Shown here one piece after another: positions 54,312 to 63,920 of a DNA stretch of 64,000 nucleotides; the first letter of the stretch is position 1, and every line of letters starts with the position of its first letter. The position numbers and the translations under genes were made by a program. Source of the stretch: Sulfurimonas hongkongensis (lineage in GTDB: Bacteria; Campylobacterota; Campylobacteria; Campylobacterales; Sulfurimonadaceae); NCBI RefSeq assembly GCF_000445475.1, contig NZ_AUPZ01000004.1, positions 62,001 to 126,000 of the forward strand, in the 5' to 3' direction. The notes below the pieces were generated by a model. It was not told the origin of the DNA and made no database searches. It saw nothing but the letters and a program-made list of their open reading frames with translations.

Positions 54312-55577
54312 ATGAATCAAGCCAAGCAAATAACAACAAAACTACTGCAAAAACAAAATGTCTTTTTAACTGGTGGTGCTGGTGTTGGTAAAACTACAAT
54401 AACAAGAGAAGTGATAAGTCTCTTTGAAGAGGATGCTAAAAAGGTAGCGAAACTCGCATCTACTGGAATGGCAGCTACTTTAATAGAGGGGCAGACACTT
54501 CATAGTTTCTTTGATTTAGGCATCGCATCTAGCATAGCAGAGCTAAAATTAAACGCCAAACTAGAACCAAAAAGCAAAATTAAAAAACTCATATCTAGTA
54601 TGGATCTAGTCGTAATAGATGAGATTTCAATGGTGAGTGATTCACTTTTAGAGATGATAGAACTAAGGTTAAGTCAAGCAAACTTTAGAGGAAGCCTCTT
54701 AGTTGTTGGAGATTTTTTGCAACTTCCACCAGTTGTGCGCGGCTCTAATGAGGTGAGATTTGCATTTGAGTCACCACTTTGGGATGAGTTTGAGTTTCTC
54801 AGAGTTGAACTTACTCATATCTATAGAACCGATGACAAGGATTTTATAGAGTTGCTAAGCTTTGTTAGAGAGGGTTTTATAAATGAGAGTGTTCATAACT
54901 CTCTAAATGAGTTTATAAAACCGCTCCCAAGAGACTTAAGCGAGTTTACCTTTTTGTTTGGTAAAAATAACTCAGCATCTACGCACAACAAAAAAGAGTT
55001 GCAAAACATAGACTCAGAACTCTTTATAAAAGAGGCTCAAATTATAAAACACTCTAAAAATATAAGTGATGCACAAGTCGCGAGATTTATGGATGATTCT
55101 CGCATCGAGAGTGAGCTAGGGTTAAAAGTGGGTGCACCAGTGCTTTTTACTAGAAACTCATGGAACTATTTTAATGGCGAAAGAGGCATTGTAGTTGGTA
55201 TAGATGCAACATTTGTTTATGTGCAAAAAAGAGATTCTAAAGTTATAAAGCTTGAGGCGGTTGCACATACAAAGTACAGATGGGATGAGAGAGTAAAAAG
55301 CGGTAAAAAAGAGATGCAAGAAGTTGAAGAGCTTAGCATCTATCAGTTTCCTATAAAGCTGGCATTTGCTATAACTATACACAAGTCTCAAGGAATGTCT
55401 ATAGAAGACCTTATCATTGAGACAAATGAGATTTTTGCCCCATCACAGTTTTATGTAGCACTCTCAAGAAGTTCAAATCCAAAAAGATTAAATCTTATAG
55501 CTCCATCATATCAATGGCACAAAATAGTCTTTGTAAATCATAAGGCTTTGGAGTTTGTCAAAGAGGGTGTGAAGTAG
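54312..55577 (+). CDS. Pif1/RecD-like SF1B DNA helicase
   Basis: 421 residues. Motif I GGAGVGKTTI, motif II VIDEISMVSD, motif III GDFLQLPPV, and motifs V/VI AITIHKSQGMSIED and YVALSRSSNPKRL. All helicase motifs are intact. Pif1-family enzymes unwind DNA 5' to 3' and clear stalled forks, G-quadruplexes and R-loops. It is divergent from the GGDEF regulator with 33 nt between starts and has no ribosome site. REP-like elements follow its stop. Confidence 0.92.
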   Translation: MNQAKQITTKLLQKQNVFLTGGAGVGKTTITREVISLFEEDAKKVAKLASTGMAATLIEGQTLHSFFDLGIASSIAELKLNAKLEPKSKIKKLISSMDLVVIDEISMVSDSLLEMIELRLSQANFRGSLLVVGDFLQLPPVVRGSNEVRFAFESPLWDEFEFLRVELTHIYRTDDKDFIELLSFVREGFINESVHNSLNEFIKPLPRDLSEFTFLFGKNNSASTHNKKELQNIDSELFIKEAQIIKHSKNISDAQVARFMDDSRIESELGLKVGAPVLFTRNSWNYFNGERGIVVGIDATFVYVQKRDSKVIKLEAVAHTKYRWDERVKSGKKEMQEVEELSIYQFPIKLAFAITIHKSQGMSIEDLIIETNEIFAPSQFYVALSRSSNPKRLNLIAPSYQWHKIVFVNHKALEFVKEGVK

Positions 55578-55579
55578 TT

Positions 55580-55697
55580 CGGAAGCAAGGACTCTAGGCG
55601 GGACTAAAGTCCCACTTCCGGAAAAGAGTGTGAAATAATTCGGAAGCGAGGCTTCTAGGAATGCTAACCAATGGCATTCCCCACGATGAGCCTCGCC
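55580..55697 (+). repeat. REP/REPIN-like hairpin element, copy 2
   Basis: Short unit: CGGAAG ... GCGGGACT/AGTCCCAC (55598-55615) ... CTTCCG. Long unit: outer stem GCGAGGCT/AGCCTCGC (55646-55653/55689-55696) around GGAATGC/GCATTCC (55658-55664/55674-55680) with a 9-nt loop. Same architecture as copy 1 with compensated base changes. The units come in the opposite order. Confidence 0.8.
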
Positions 55698-55739
55698 TTA
55701 TAACTATTTAACAATCTCAAAGTGTGAGAGTTAAAAAGG

Positions 55740-56336
55740 TTATAATTTATCTTCGTTTTTACCAAGATACTCAGCAACACCTTCAGTTGTAGCTTTCATA
55801 CCTTCGTCGCCTTTTTGCCAACCAGCTGCACAAACTTCGCCATGCTCATCAGTAAACTGCATTGCATCTACCATTCTGATCATCTCATCTATGTTACGAC
55901 CTAGTGGTAAGTCGTTGATAACTGCGTGGCGAACTATACCTTTACCATCTATCAAAAATGAGCCACGAAGTGCTACTGACTCGCCAAAAAGTACATCATA
56001 ATCTCTTGAGATTTGCTTTGTAAGGTCAGCCACTAGAGGGTATTTTATACGACCGATACCACCTTCATTTACTGGAGTCTCTCTCCATGCAAAGTGAGAA
56101 AATTGGCTATCAACTGATACACCGATAACATTTACACCACGTTTTTTAAACTCTTCTATTCTATGAGAAAAGGCGATAATCTCTGATGGACATACAAAAG
56201 TAAAGTCTAGTGGATAGAAGAAAAGCACAGTACCCTTTTCGCCAAAGTTTTCTGAAAGTTTGAAGTTTTCATCTATAGTGCCATCTGCTAAAACTGTTGT
56301 AGCTGTGAAGTCTGGAGCTGGGTTTGTTACTAACAT
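55740..56336 (-). CDS. 2-Cys peroxiredoxin (AhpC/TSA family)
   Basis: 198 residues. Peroxidatic Cys in DFTFVCPSE and resolving Cys in GEVCAAGW. The GG(L)G-like and YF motifs of sensitive peroxiredoxins are not clear. It reduces peroxides with thioredoxin in the cytoplasm. The frame is open 14 codons upstream, but AAGGAT sits right before the ATG at 56336 and the protein starts MLVTNPAPDF as is usual. Confidence 0.96.
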   Translation of the reverse strand: MLVTNPAPDFTATTVLADGTIDENFKLSENFGEKGTVLFFYPLDFTFVCPSEIIAFSHRIEEFKKRGVNVIGVSVDSQFSHFAWRETPVNEGGIGRIKYPLVADLTKQISRDYDVLFGESVALRGSFLIDGKGIVRHAVINDLPLGRNIDEMIRMVDAMQFTDEHGEVCAAGWQKGDEGMKATTEGVAEYLGKNEDKL

Positions 56337-56474
56337 ATAATTATCCTTAAGTTTGTTTTGATGTCGAGAGTTTAACACATTAAGATTAATGTTAATTATC
56401 TCATGGCAAGTAGTAAATTTATTTAAGGATAATTTTTATCTTTTAGATGTAATTTAGTGCTCTGTATAATTGAA

Positions 56475-56626
56475 TGCTCTGAATAACTATTAGGTTGGAT
56501 CTCCAATCAAAACAAGAGAATCGCTTTTTGCTATGCAAAAATGTTTCTTTAGAGTTCAGGATGACGCGTGTCTCGTCATTTGGTGCTTGATATAGAATCT
56601 AGTTTATAGATTAATCAGAGGGTTCA
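56475..56626 (+). repeat. MITE-like element, copy C
   Basis: 152 nt, TGCTCTGAATAACTATTA to TCAGAGGGTTCA, in the gap between the peroxiredoxin and serS. It shares a central 50-nt block (AAACAAGAGAATCGC, GCAAAAATGTTTC) with copy A but has no complete 21-bp unit. A short second copy of the left end (TGCTCTGTATAATT) lies just before it. Confidence 0.82.
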
Positions 56627-56687
56627 CTTAGTATATATGGATTGTAGCTTAAAAAGTTACAATGAAAAAAATTCCTATTATTAGAAC

Positions 56688-57938
56688 TTACATCCCCAAG
56701 TAGGGTTTTAAAACCTCTGGGATAGTTATACTTCCATCTTCTTGTTGGTTGTTCTCCATGATGGCTACCAAGGTTCGCCCAACTGCTAAGGCACTTCCAT
56801 TTAGTGTGTGAACCATTGAGTTTTTCTTGCCATCTTTGAAGCGGATTTTGGCGCGTCTGGCTTGAAACTCTCTTGTGTTGCTTATAGATGAGATTTCGCG
56901 GTAGGTGTTTTGTCCTGGTAGCCATACTTCTAGGTCTATGGTCTTTGCCGCACTAAAACCCAAATCTCCAGTACAGAGATTTACTAGGCGGTGCGGAAGT
57001 TCTAATGCTGTTAGTATGTCTGATGCACACTCAACCATCTCGTCAAAGATCTCATCACTTTTATCGGGATGAGATATAGCTACAAGCTCAACTTTGTGAA
57101 ACTGATGCTGTCTTATCATTCCTCTTGTGTCACGTCCTGCCGCTCCTGCTTCTTTTCTAAAGCAAGAGGTATATGCAGTCATTTTTACGGGGAGTGTTTG
57201 AGATGCCAGTATCTCATCTTGAAAAAGATTTGTTAGAGGAACTTCTGCTGTTGGAATCAAAAAGAGTTCTTGGTCTTCTATCTTGTATAGGTCATCTTCA
57301 AACTTTGGAAGTTGCCCAGTTCCCTCTAGTGCAGTTCTGTTTACAAGTGCTGGAACACTTACCTCAGAAAACCCACGAGAGCGGTTAAAGTCAAGCATAA
57401 AGTTTATAAGTGCGCGCTCTAGTCTTGCACCCATTTTAAAGCTTACAGAAAATCTTGAAGTTGCGAGTTTTACACCTCTCTCAAAGTCTATCCAACCATT
57501 TTGTTCAGCCAGTTCCCAATGCTCTTTTGGAGTAAAACTAAACTCTCTTGGAGTTAGAACTTTTTTTATCTCTTCGTTGTCACTCTCATCAGCTCCATCA
57601 GCAACATCATCATCAGGGATATTTGGGATTGACATCGCTATGGCTTCAAGCTCGGCATCTGCAACCCTTTGAATCTCTAAGGCTTCACTTATAACGATTT
57701 TGTTTGCATCTACTCTTCGTTTTAGTTCGCTTATATCTTTGCCTTCTCTTTTATAGATGCCAAACTCCTTACTCATAGAGTTTTGTAGTGCTTGGAGTGT
57801 TTCAAAGTTTGCTTTTGCTCTTTTTAGCTCTTGGCTCTTTTCTTTTAGTTTTTCTATAAGCTCAAGGTCTACACCCTTACGGATAAGTTTAGTACTTATA
57901 GTCTCAAAATCTTTTTGTAGTAGTTTTAAATCAATCAT
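56688..57938 (-). CDS. serS: Seryl-tRNA synthetase
   Basis: 416 residues. The N-terminal long coiled-coil arm (residues ~30-100) binds the tRNA-Ser variable arm. The class II core shows motif 2 ([16 protein letters not shown]) and motif 3 ([16 protein letters not shown]). It charges tRNA-Ser and tRNA-Sec with serine. Divergent from the HD-GYP gene with 87 nt between. Confidence 0.98.
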   Translation of the reverse strand: MIDLKLLQKDFETISTKLIRKGVDLELIEKLKEKSQELKRAKANFETLQALQNSMSKEFGIYKREGKDISELKRRVDANKIVISEALEIQRVADAELEAIAMSIPNIPDDDVADGADESDNEEIKKVLTPREFSFTPKEHWELAEQNGWIDFERGVKLATSRFSVSFKMGARLERALINFMLDFNRSRGFSEVSVPALVNRTALEGTGQLPKFEDDLYKIEDQELFLIPTAEVPLTNLFQDEILASQTLPVKMTAYTSCFRKEAGAAGRDTRGMIRQHQFHKVELVAISHPDKSDEIFDEMVECASDILTALELPHRLVNLCTGDLGFSAAKTIDLEVWLPGQNTYREISSISNTREFQARRAKIRFKDGKKNSMVHTLNGSALAVGRTLVAIMENNQQEDGSITIPEVLKPYLGM

Positions 57939-58025
57939 AATATTCCTAGTATCTTCTAAATCAAGAGATGCAATTATAGCAAAAATTATTGTACAATACG
58001 TAGTAGTAACATTTAAAGGACTTTT

Positions 58026-59768
58026 GTGGGGTATAAAGCTAAGTTTATAAATAAAATTGTTTGCTTGCTTATAATCTCTTGGAGTGCCTTAATGCTTCTT
58101 GCAGCACTTCTTTCTATGTATAGAGACTATGCATATGCAACTATTTTAGCAAAAAACGAAGCTGTCGTTAGTGTTAAAAAAGATTTGGCGTATCGCAAAT
58201 GGATAGCATCTCATGGTGGTATTTATGTGCCAATCACTAAAAGAACACCTCCAAATCCATACTTATCGCATATTAAAAATCGTGATGTAAACACATCAGC
58301 ATCACAACAACTAACTCTTATGAATCCAGCATATTCACTTTCACAAATGATGAAAGATTATAGTGAACTCTATGGAACAAAAGGGCATATTACAAGCACA
58401 ATACTAATGAATCCAAAAAATAAGCCAGATGCTTGGGAAGAAGAAGCTCTCAAACAGATAGAAAAAACACAAGAGCCAATATATACAAAGACTGAAATTA
58501 ATGGAGAAGAACATTTTCGCTATATACAACCACTAAAAACTGAACAATCATGTCTAAAATGTCACGCTTTTCAAGGCTATAAAGTTGGAGATATAAGAGG
58601 GGGAGTTTCTGTCTCTATACCTATGAAGTGGTACTATAATGAAGCTTTTAAAACTATAGTGCTAAATATTGGGATCATAATTATAGTATATCTTATAGGT
58701 TTAGGTGTGATTTTATATGGTAGGAAAAAAGCTAAAGAGATAGTTGAGAAAAAAGTCAAAGATTATGAGCAACATATTTTCTCTTTTGTAAATATCATAG
58801 AAAAAAGAGATAGTTATACAGCTGGACACACTCAAAGAGTAGCAAAATACTCAGTTCTAATAGCAAAAGAGATGGGCTTTAATGATGAGAAGGTAGATGA
58901 CCTTTATAGAGCTTGTATGCTTCATGATATAGGTAAAATCTCTACGCCTGACTCTATTTTGTTAAAACCAGGCAAACTAAATAACTTAGAGTATGAGATC
59001 ATTAAAGAACATGTTGTGGTTAGTTATGAGTTACTTAACAGTGTTGATATCTACAAAGATATAGCTGAGATAGTTCGCCATCATCATGAGCATTTCGATG
59101 GAGGTGGCTATCCACAAGGGCTAAAAGGTGACCAGATTCCTATTCTTTCACAGATAATGACTGTTGCTGACGCCTTTGATGCAATGACAACAAACAGAAT
59201 ATATAAAGCTAGAAAAAGCGTTGTAAAAGCTATAGAAGAGTTAAATGAGTTAGCTTCTAAACAGTTTAACGCTCAAGTTGCTAAAGCAGCTAGCGTAGCA
59301 CTAAAAGATGTAATAATAGAGCATAATATTACTCAATTACCAAAGAGTAAGATAGAAAAAGAGAGATTTGTTTATTTTTATAAAGACCAAATAACAGGCA
59401 TTTATAACAAAGAGTATTTAGACTTTGTTTTAGCATACAATAGTTCGGATGAGTTTAATATGAAGCATCTCTACATAGTATACCTGCATAACTTTAGTCA
59501 GTACAATACCACTCATGGTTGGGTAAATGGAGATGAACTTTTAAGCAAAGTGGCTAACAAGCTTGACTCTATAAATACAAATGATTTGATTTTTAGAATC
59601 TATGGAGATGATTTTGTAATTCTTAGCGAAAAAGAGTTTGATATAGAGTCTCACATAAGTGAACTTGAAGAGATTTTAGCGGGGAGTAACATCTCTATAT
59701 CATACAAAAAGTTTGATATAGAGCAAGAAGATATCACTAGCACAGAAGAGTTAGAAAAACTATTTTAA
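58026..59768 (+). CDS. Haem-binding sensor (DUF3365) with HD-GYP and GGDEF-like domains
   Basis: 580 residues, GTG start 5 nt after AAAGGA. A membrane helix (~8-30) and a periplasmic DUF3365 domain with a haem c site CLKCHAF (~170) are followed by a second helix (~205-228). An HD-GYP phosphodiesterase has [31 protein letters not shown]. The C-terminal GGDEF-like domain reads YGDDF, so cyclase activity is doubtful. The layout suggests that haem redox state or a gas (NO, O2) controls c-di-GMP breakdown. Confidence 0.9.
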   Translation: MGYKAKFINKIVCLLIISWSALMLLAALLSMYRDYAYATILAKNEAVVSVKKDLAYRKWIASHGGIYVPITKRTPPNPYLSHIKNRDVNTSASQQLTLMNPAYSLSQMMKDYSELYGTKGHITSTILMNPKNKPDAWEEEALKQIEKTQEPIYTKTEINGEEHFRYIQPLKTEQSCLKCHAFQGYKVGDIRGGVSVSIPMKWYYNEAFKTIVLNIGIIIIVYLIGLGVILYGRKKAKEIVEKKVKDYEQHIFSFVNIIEKRDSYTAGHTQRVAKYSVLIAKEMGFNDEKVDDLYRACMLHDIGKISTPDSILLKPGKLNNLEYEIIKEHVVVSYELLNSVDIYKDIAEIVRHHHEHFDGGGYPQGLKGDQIPILSQIMTVADAFDAMTTNRIYKARKSVVKAIEELNELASKQFNAQVAKAASVALKDVIIEHNITQLPKSKIEKERFVYFYKDQITGIYNKEYLDFVLAYNSSDEFNMKHLYIVYLHNFSQYNTTHGWVNGDELLSKVANKLDSINTNDLIFRIYGDDFVILSEKEFDIESHISELEEILAGSNISISYKKFDIEQEDITSTEELEKLF

Positions 59769-60671
59769 TATCTCTTTTGCTAGGTTAAACTGGTTTGCAC
59801 TCATAAGATGTATCTTTGGGTGGAGCTCTTTTATGGATTCAAAAAGAGTTTTACTAAGTTCAAAACCAACTTTGTACTCTTCTTCTTCGCCTCTTTTGTT
59901 TGCAACTCTTAGAAGTTCTATCCATCTATCTGGAACATTTATACCTGGCACATGAGCAGATAAAAACTGAGCTGTACGAAGTTTAGTGATGGGAAAGATG
60001 CCCAAAACCAGCTCAGCTTCTTTGTACTTTGGCAAAGAGTCTCTGTTGGCAGCTTCAATCAAATCTAAGAGCATCTTTGCATTTTCTATGTCATAAACGG
60101 GTTGAGTTATGATGCCTAAAGCTCCGTGCTTTATCTTCTTTTGCATCTTCTTTTGAAGAGTTTTTGGGTTTTTAGCATAGGAGTTTACAACTGCAAAAGG
60201 GTAAATCTCTCTAGGCTTATGTCCTAAAGATTTTCCAGCATAACTCATCCCGGAGTTAAAAGCACTAATGATATCTAGCAAAAGTGTGCTGTCTGCTTCA
60301 AAAACTCCCTTTGAATGAGGCTGGTCGGAGATATTCGCAGGGTCGCCTGTAAGGGCTAAAATGGCTCTTACATCTACTTCATTTGCACCTAGGAGGTCCG
60401 ACTGTAAGGCTATTTTGTTTCTATCTCTCATAGTCATAGTGGCTAGTACTGGTTTGTTAAATCTATCTTGAAGCATTTTTGCAGCAAAGAGTGAGTTGTA
60501 CTTTAGTTTTGCTAGAGGGTTATCTGTGGTTGAAAAAGCATCTACTAAGTTATGTAGCCCTAGTGCTTCTATCTTGTCAATGATGGGTGCAAACTGTGGT
60601 GAGTTTGGGGGAGTAGTCTCTAGCGTTATATATGTGTCGTTTTTCAATTTATCTATGAGTTTTGCAAACAA
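59760..60671 (-). CDS. metF: Methylenetetrahydrofolate reductase family protein
   Basis: 303 residues, TIM barrel. The conserved ALTGDPAN segment (residues ~104-112) and QPVYDIENAKMLLD match the MetF family, while the N-terminal TLETTPPNS replaces the more usual SxEFFPP motif. It should reduce 5,10-methylene-THF to 5-methyl-THF using FAD. The 3' end overlaps the convergent HD-GYP gene by 9 nt. Divergent from serB with 54 nt between. Confidence 0.87.
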   Translation of the reverse strand: MFAKLIDKLKNDTYITLETTPPNSPQFAPIIDKIEALGLHNLVDAFSTTDNPLAKLKYNSLFAAKMLQDRFNKPVLATMTMRDRNKIALQSDLLGANEVDVRAILALTGDPANISDQPHSKGVFEADSTLLLDIISAFNSGMSYAGKSLGHKPREIYPFAVVNSYAKNPKTLQKKMQKKIKHGALGIITQPVYDIENAKMLLDLIEAANRDSLPKYKEAELVLGIFPITKLRTAQFLSAHVPGINVPDRWIELLRVANKRGEEEEYKVGFELSKTLFESIKELHPKIHLMSANQFNLAKEILK

Positions 60672-60725
60672 AAAAAATCCTAAGTGGGTATAATTGCGAT
60701 ATTATAACAAAAGAGAGTGATATAG

Positions 60726-61364
60726 ATGCTAAAGTTAGCGATTTTTGATTTTGACTCTACTCTTATGGATGGTGAAACTATTGATTTTTTTGCCGAGGAG
60801 TTGGGTTTGGGTAAAGAGGTAAGTTTTATAACAGAAGAAGCGATGTCTGGACGACTTGATTTTTTTGAATCACTGCAACAAAGAGTTAAGCTTTTAGAGG
60901 GGTTAGAGTACAGTGTGGTTGAGAAAATCAGCCATAACTTACCATATATGAAGGGTGCGATTGAGACTATTGGTGAGCTTAAAAAAAGAGGTATGAGAGT
61001 AGTCTGCTTTAGCGGTGGCTTTAGAAGTGCTACTTCATATGCAAAAGATATACTCGGCTATGATGCAGACTTCTCAAATGTGCTACATCAAAAAGATAAA
61101 AAGCTCACAGGACTTGTTGGTGGAGATATGATGTTTGGCTTCTCAAAAGGTGATATGCTACAAAGACTTCAAAACCTTTTAGGTGTCAAAGAAGATGAGA
61201 CTCTAGTTTGTGGAGATGGAGCAAATGACCTTAGTATGTTTGCTCACGCAGGAGTGAGAGTGGCTTTTTGTGCAAGAGAGATTTTACAAAAAGAAGCAAA
61301 TATAATTATAAAAGAAAAAAATTTAACAAGAATACTCGATGAGTTAGAGAAGGAAAAACAATAA
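60726..61364 (+). CDS. serB: Phosphoserine phosphatase
   Basis: 212 residues, HAD superfamily. Motif I DFDSTLMDGETI (DxDxT-type), motif II CFSGGF, and motif III with Lys...GDGANDLSM. It hydrolyses phosphoserine in serine synthesis. The stop overlaps the next ATG by 1 nt. Confidence 0.95.
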   Translation: MLKLAIFDFDSTLMDGETIDFFAEELGLGKEVSFITEEAMSGRLDFFESLQQRVKLLEGLEYSVVEKISHNLPYMKGAIETIGELKKRGMRVVCFSGGFRSATSYAKDILGYDADFSNVLHQKDKKLTGLVGGDMMFGFSKGDMLQRLQNLLGVKEDETLVCGDGANDLSMFAHAGVRVAFCAREILQKEANIIIKEKNLTRILDELEKEKQ

Positions 61365-61684
61365 TGCTATTAAATACCGTCTGGAGACAGTACAACAAAG
61401 AGAACAATTTTAGAGAACTACTAGCTAGATTTTGCAAGATGGAGATAGAGTCACTTATAGAAGATGATAAAGTTCTATATGCAACTCTAAAGTCTAAACT
61501 TACAAAAAAAGAGCTAAGACTCTTTGCAATGGATAGCGCACAAATGTCAAACGAAGAGCTAAAAATAGGCTTAGAACTTGATGATGAAGAGTTAGAAAAA
61601 GCAAAGTACAAACTATACAAAAAACTAAAACAAGACAAAGTCCGCCTGAGCTTTAGAGAGTCAGCGCTTGGGTTTGATACTTAA
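61364..61684 (+). CDS. Small helical protein of unknown function
   Basis: 106 residues, wholly helical, no membrane segment. The middle (LTKKELRLFAMDSAQMSNEELKI followed by LDDEELEKAKYKLYKKL) has the rhythm of a helix-turn-helix similar to sigma region 4, but key residues cannot be confirmed. Translationally coupled to serB. Its 3' end overlaps the convergent nuclease gene by 24 nt. Confidence 0.75.
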   Translation: MLLNTVWRQYNKENNFRELLARFCKMEIESLIEDDKVLYATLKSKLTKKELRLFAMDSAQMSNEELKIGLELDDEELEKAKYKLYKKLKQDKVRLSFRESALGFDT

Positions 61685-62422
61685 GGGTTTGACTTGAGCA
61701 AATTTTGCGATGATGGGGTTGTGGTCTGATATTTTTTTTGTATCAATCGCTTTAGCATTTAGCAGTTCTAGATTTTTGTAAAATATATGGTCAATTGGTT
61801 TATTGAAAAACTGCTTTATGTGTTTTGCATCTTCTATGATGGCTCTTTGGTAACCTAAAGAGTATTCAAATGTTTCTAAATCACGAATCCTTTTGCTTGA
61901 CCAGTTGTTAAAATCCCCACTTACAATTACTGCACAGTCTAATCCATATAGAAGCTCATATAGCATATCAAGCTCTGCTTTAAACATCTTTGCATTTACA
62001 AAATTTATGGCATGTAGGTTTACAATGATGAGCAGTGAGCCATCCTCAAAGTAGTGGTGAGTGGTAAGGTTTGCTTTTTTTGTTGCTAAAAAAAACTCTT
62101 TAGTTTTTGATAAGTGAGCTCTTTGGTGTGCAATGGTTGCCTTTGAAGCGGTTAAGACTCCATAGAGATGGTTTTTTGTCTCTATATTTGGAGCTATTGT
62201 GTAGTTATATGGGTCTATTATGATGTCGTAAGATTTGTTTATCTTGTACTCTTGAAAGAGCAAAAAATCAACAGAGTTTTCATCTAAGAGCTCTTTAAGA
62301 GTGAGTTGAAAATTTGGATTTAGATTTTCTTTATGAATATTCCAACTTAGAAGCGAGAACTCTTCTTGGAGTGTGGCTTCTTGGAAAAATCCCTCTAGTG
62401 GTTTGCTCTTTGGATAAAACAT
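61661..62422 (-). CDS. Endonuclease/exonuclease/phosphatase (EEP) family protein
   Basis: 253 residues without a signal peptide. Family motifs: SWNIHKEN near the start, FQEYK (metal Glu), SGDFNNWS and SDHNPI (catalytic Asp-His). Members cut DNA, phosphoinositides or other phosphodiesters; the substrate here is unknown. It lies 3 nt downstream of the cardiolipin synthase gene and is probably co-transcribed with it, an arrangement seen in many proteobacteria. Confidence 0.9.
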   Translation of the reverse strand: MFYPKSKPLEGFFQEATLQEEFSLLSWNIHKENLNPNFQLTLKELLDENSVDFLLFQEYKINKSYDIIIDPYNYTIAPNIETKNHLYGVLTASKATIAHQRAHLSKTKEFFLATKKANLTTHHYFEDGSLLIIVNLHAINFVNAKMFKAELDMLYELLYGLDCAVIVSGDFNNWSSKRIRDLETFEYSLGYQRAIIEDAKHIKQFFNKPIDHIFYKNLELLNAKAIDTKKISDHNPIIAKFAQVKPLSIKPKR

Positions 62423-62425
62423 AGA

Positions 62426-63787
62426 TTACAACTGTGAAGCAAAGATTCTAGCAGAGTTTTCAAAAATACGACGCATTCTACCTGCATCTGCTAGCTTTGT
62501 ATGTTTTGTATCTATCAAAGACTCCATCCATGTTTGCATCTGCTCTATATGCTCTGGTGCATAGGAGATGGTCACGATTTCATAATTTAGTAGTAAGCTT
62601 CTGTAATCAAGGTTACTGGAACCGAGGATTAGTGTTTCATCATCAAAAAGCATAGCTTTTGCGTGAATCATCTTACCCTCAAACAAAACCACATCTATAC
62701 CAAACTCATAAAGATTTCTAATGTAACCAGTACGTGCAAAGTCTGCTATGGCGTGGTTTGATTTTCTAGGCGTGATTATCTTTACATCTACACCTTTATG
62801 TGAGGCAATTTTCATGGCTTGAAGAATAAACTCATCAGGGATGAAGTAGGGTGTGATTATCCAGATTCTTCTTTTGGCTGTATAGATGGAGTCTAAAACT
62901 ACTTCAAGCAGAGCATCGCCTTTTACATCAGGTCCACTAGGAAGTGCTTGGAGTGAATGTTGCCCAGCTCTACTTTGTACAGGGTCTAAGAGTATGGTTT
63001 TTTGATTGTGCATATAAGCAATATCTGAGTTAAAGACATCTACATAGCTCTTAACAACATCTCCTTTTGCCTCAAACATTAAATCGAGCCAGCGGTCTTG
63101 CTCATATGTCTCACCCATATACTCACTGCTTAAGTTCATTCCACCGCTAAAGAGAGTTTCGTTATCTATGATAAATATCTTTCTGTGATAGCGAAGGTTT
63201 AGCTTTGTGATGTTTTTTAAAGAGAAAATTGGAGCAAAAAAATCAATAATAACACCAGCATCTCTGAGCTCTTTTAGAGGCTTTTGCCACAAATAAAGTT
63301 TGTATGAACCAAAGGCATCTACGATAAGTCGAACCTTTACACCATTTTTTGCTTTTTGTAATAAAAGAGCAAAAATGACTTCTGTAACATCATCAATCTT
63401 GACCACATAAGCTGCCAAATCAATAGACTTTTTTGCACCGCTTAGAGCTTTTATAAAGGCAAAATAAGCATCTTGTGAGTTTGTATAAAGAGCTAGTTTG
63501 TTGTTGTTCGTAGCAGGTGCGATATTGTGTGCAAAACTAAGTCTGTCTATGGGATGTGAAGATGGAGTTTGTTGTGGTTTTTTTAAGTTAAGACTGTTTT
63601 TTTTATTTTTACTAGAGTGCTTTCGTACTCCAAAGAAGTAGTAAAAAATGACAAAGATATATGGAAAAATAATCATAAGTAAAAGCCATACTATCATAGA
63701 AGTAGGAGAGCGTCTAGAGTGGAGCATATGCAAAAGTGTGATTAAAATTGCCAAAGCACTAGAGAGATAAAAAATATAAGAAAACAA
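62426..63787 (-). CDS. cls: Cardiolipin synthase (PLD family)
   Basis: 453 residues. Two N-terminal transmembrane helices (~2-22, 30-52) are followed by two HKD motifs, YHRKIFIIDNETLFSGGMN and IHAKAMLFDDETLILGSSN. It condenses two phosphatidylglycerols, or PG with another lipid, to cardiolipin at the inner membrane. Length and layout match bacterial Cls. The EEP nuclease gene starts 3 nt after its stop. Confidence 0.95.
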   Translation of the reverse strand: MFSYIFYLSSALAILITLLHMLHSRRSPTSMIVWLLLMIIFPYIFVIFYYFFGVRKHSSKNKKNSLNLKKPQQTPSSHPIDRLSFAHNIAPATNNNKLALYTNSQDAYFAFIKALSGAKKSIDLAAYVVKIDDVTEVIFALLLQKAKNGVKVRLIVDAFGSYKLYLWQKPLKELRDAGVIIDFFAPIFSLKNITKLNLRYHRKIFIIDNETLFSGGMNLSSEYMGETYEQDRWLDLMFEAKGDVVKSYVDVFNSDIAYMHNQKTILLDPVQSRAGQHSLQALPSGPDVKGDALLEVVLDSIYTAKRRIWIITPYFIPDEFILQAMKIASHKGVDVKIITPRKSNHAIADFARTGYIRNLYEFGIDVVLFEGKMIHAKAMLFDDETLILGSSNLDYRSLLLNYEIVTISYAPEHIEQMQTWMESLIDTKHTKLADAGRMRRIFENSARIFASQL

Positions 63788-63877
63788 AATATCTTGAAGT
63801 TCTATGTTATAGCCTTTAAATAAGTAGTAAAGAGAAGTTATTATAGCGTGTTTAGATTATTTTAAAGTATAAATAAG

Positions 63878-63899
63878 GTTGCGGAGCAAAGTCCGCAAC
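63878..63899 (-). terminator. Terminator-like hairpin
   Basis: GTTGCGGA/TCCGCAAC, an 8-bp perfect stem with a 6-nt loop, 21 nt beyond the stop of the gene entering from the right edge on the minus strand. The T-run after it is broken. Confidence 0.6.
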
Positions 63900-63920
63900 A
63901 AGAGAGATAGTTAGTAAATC

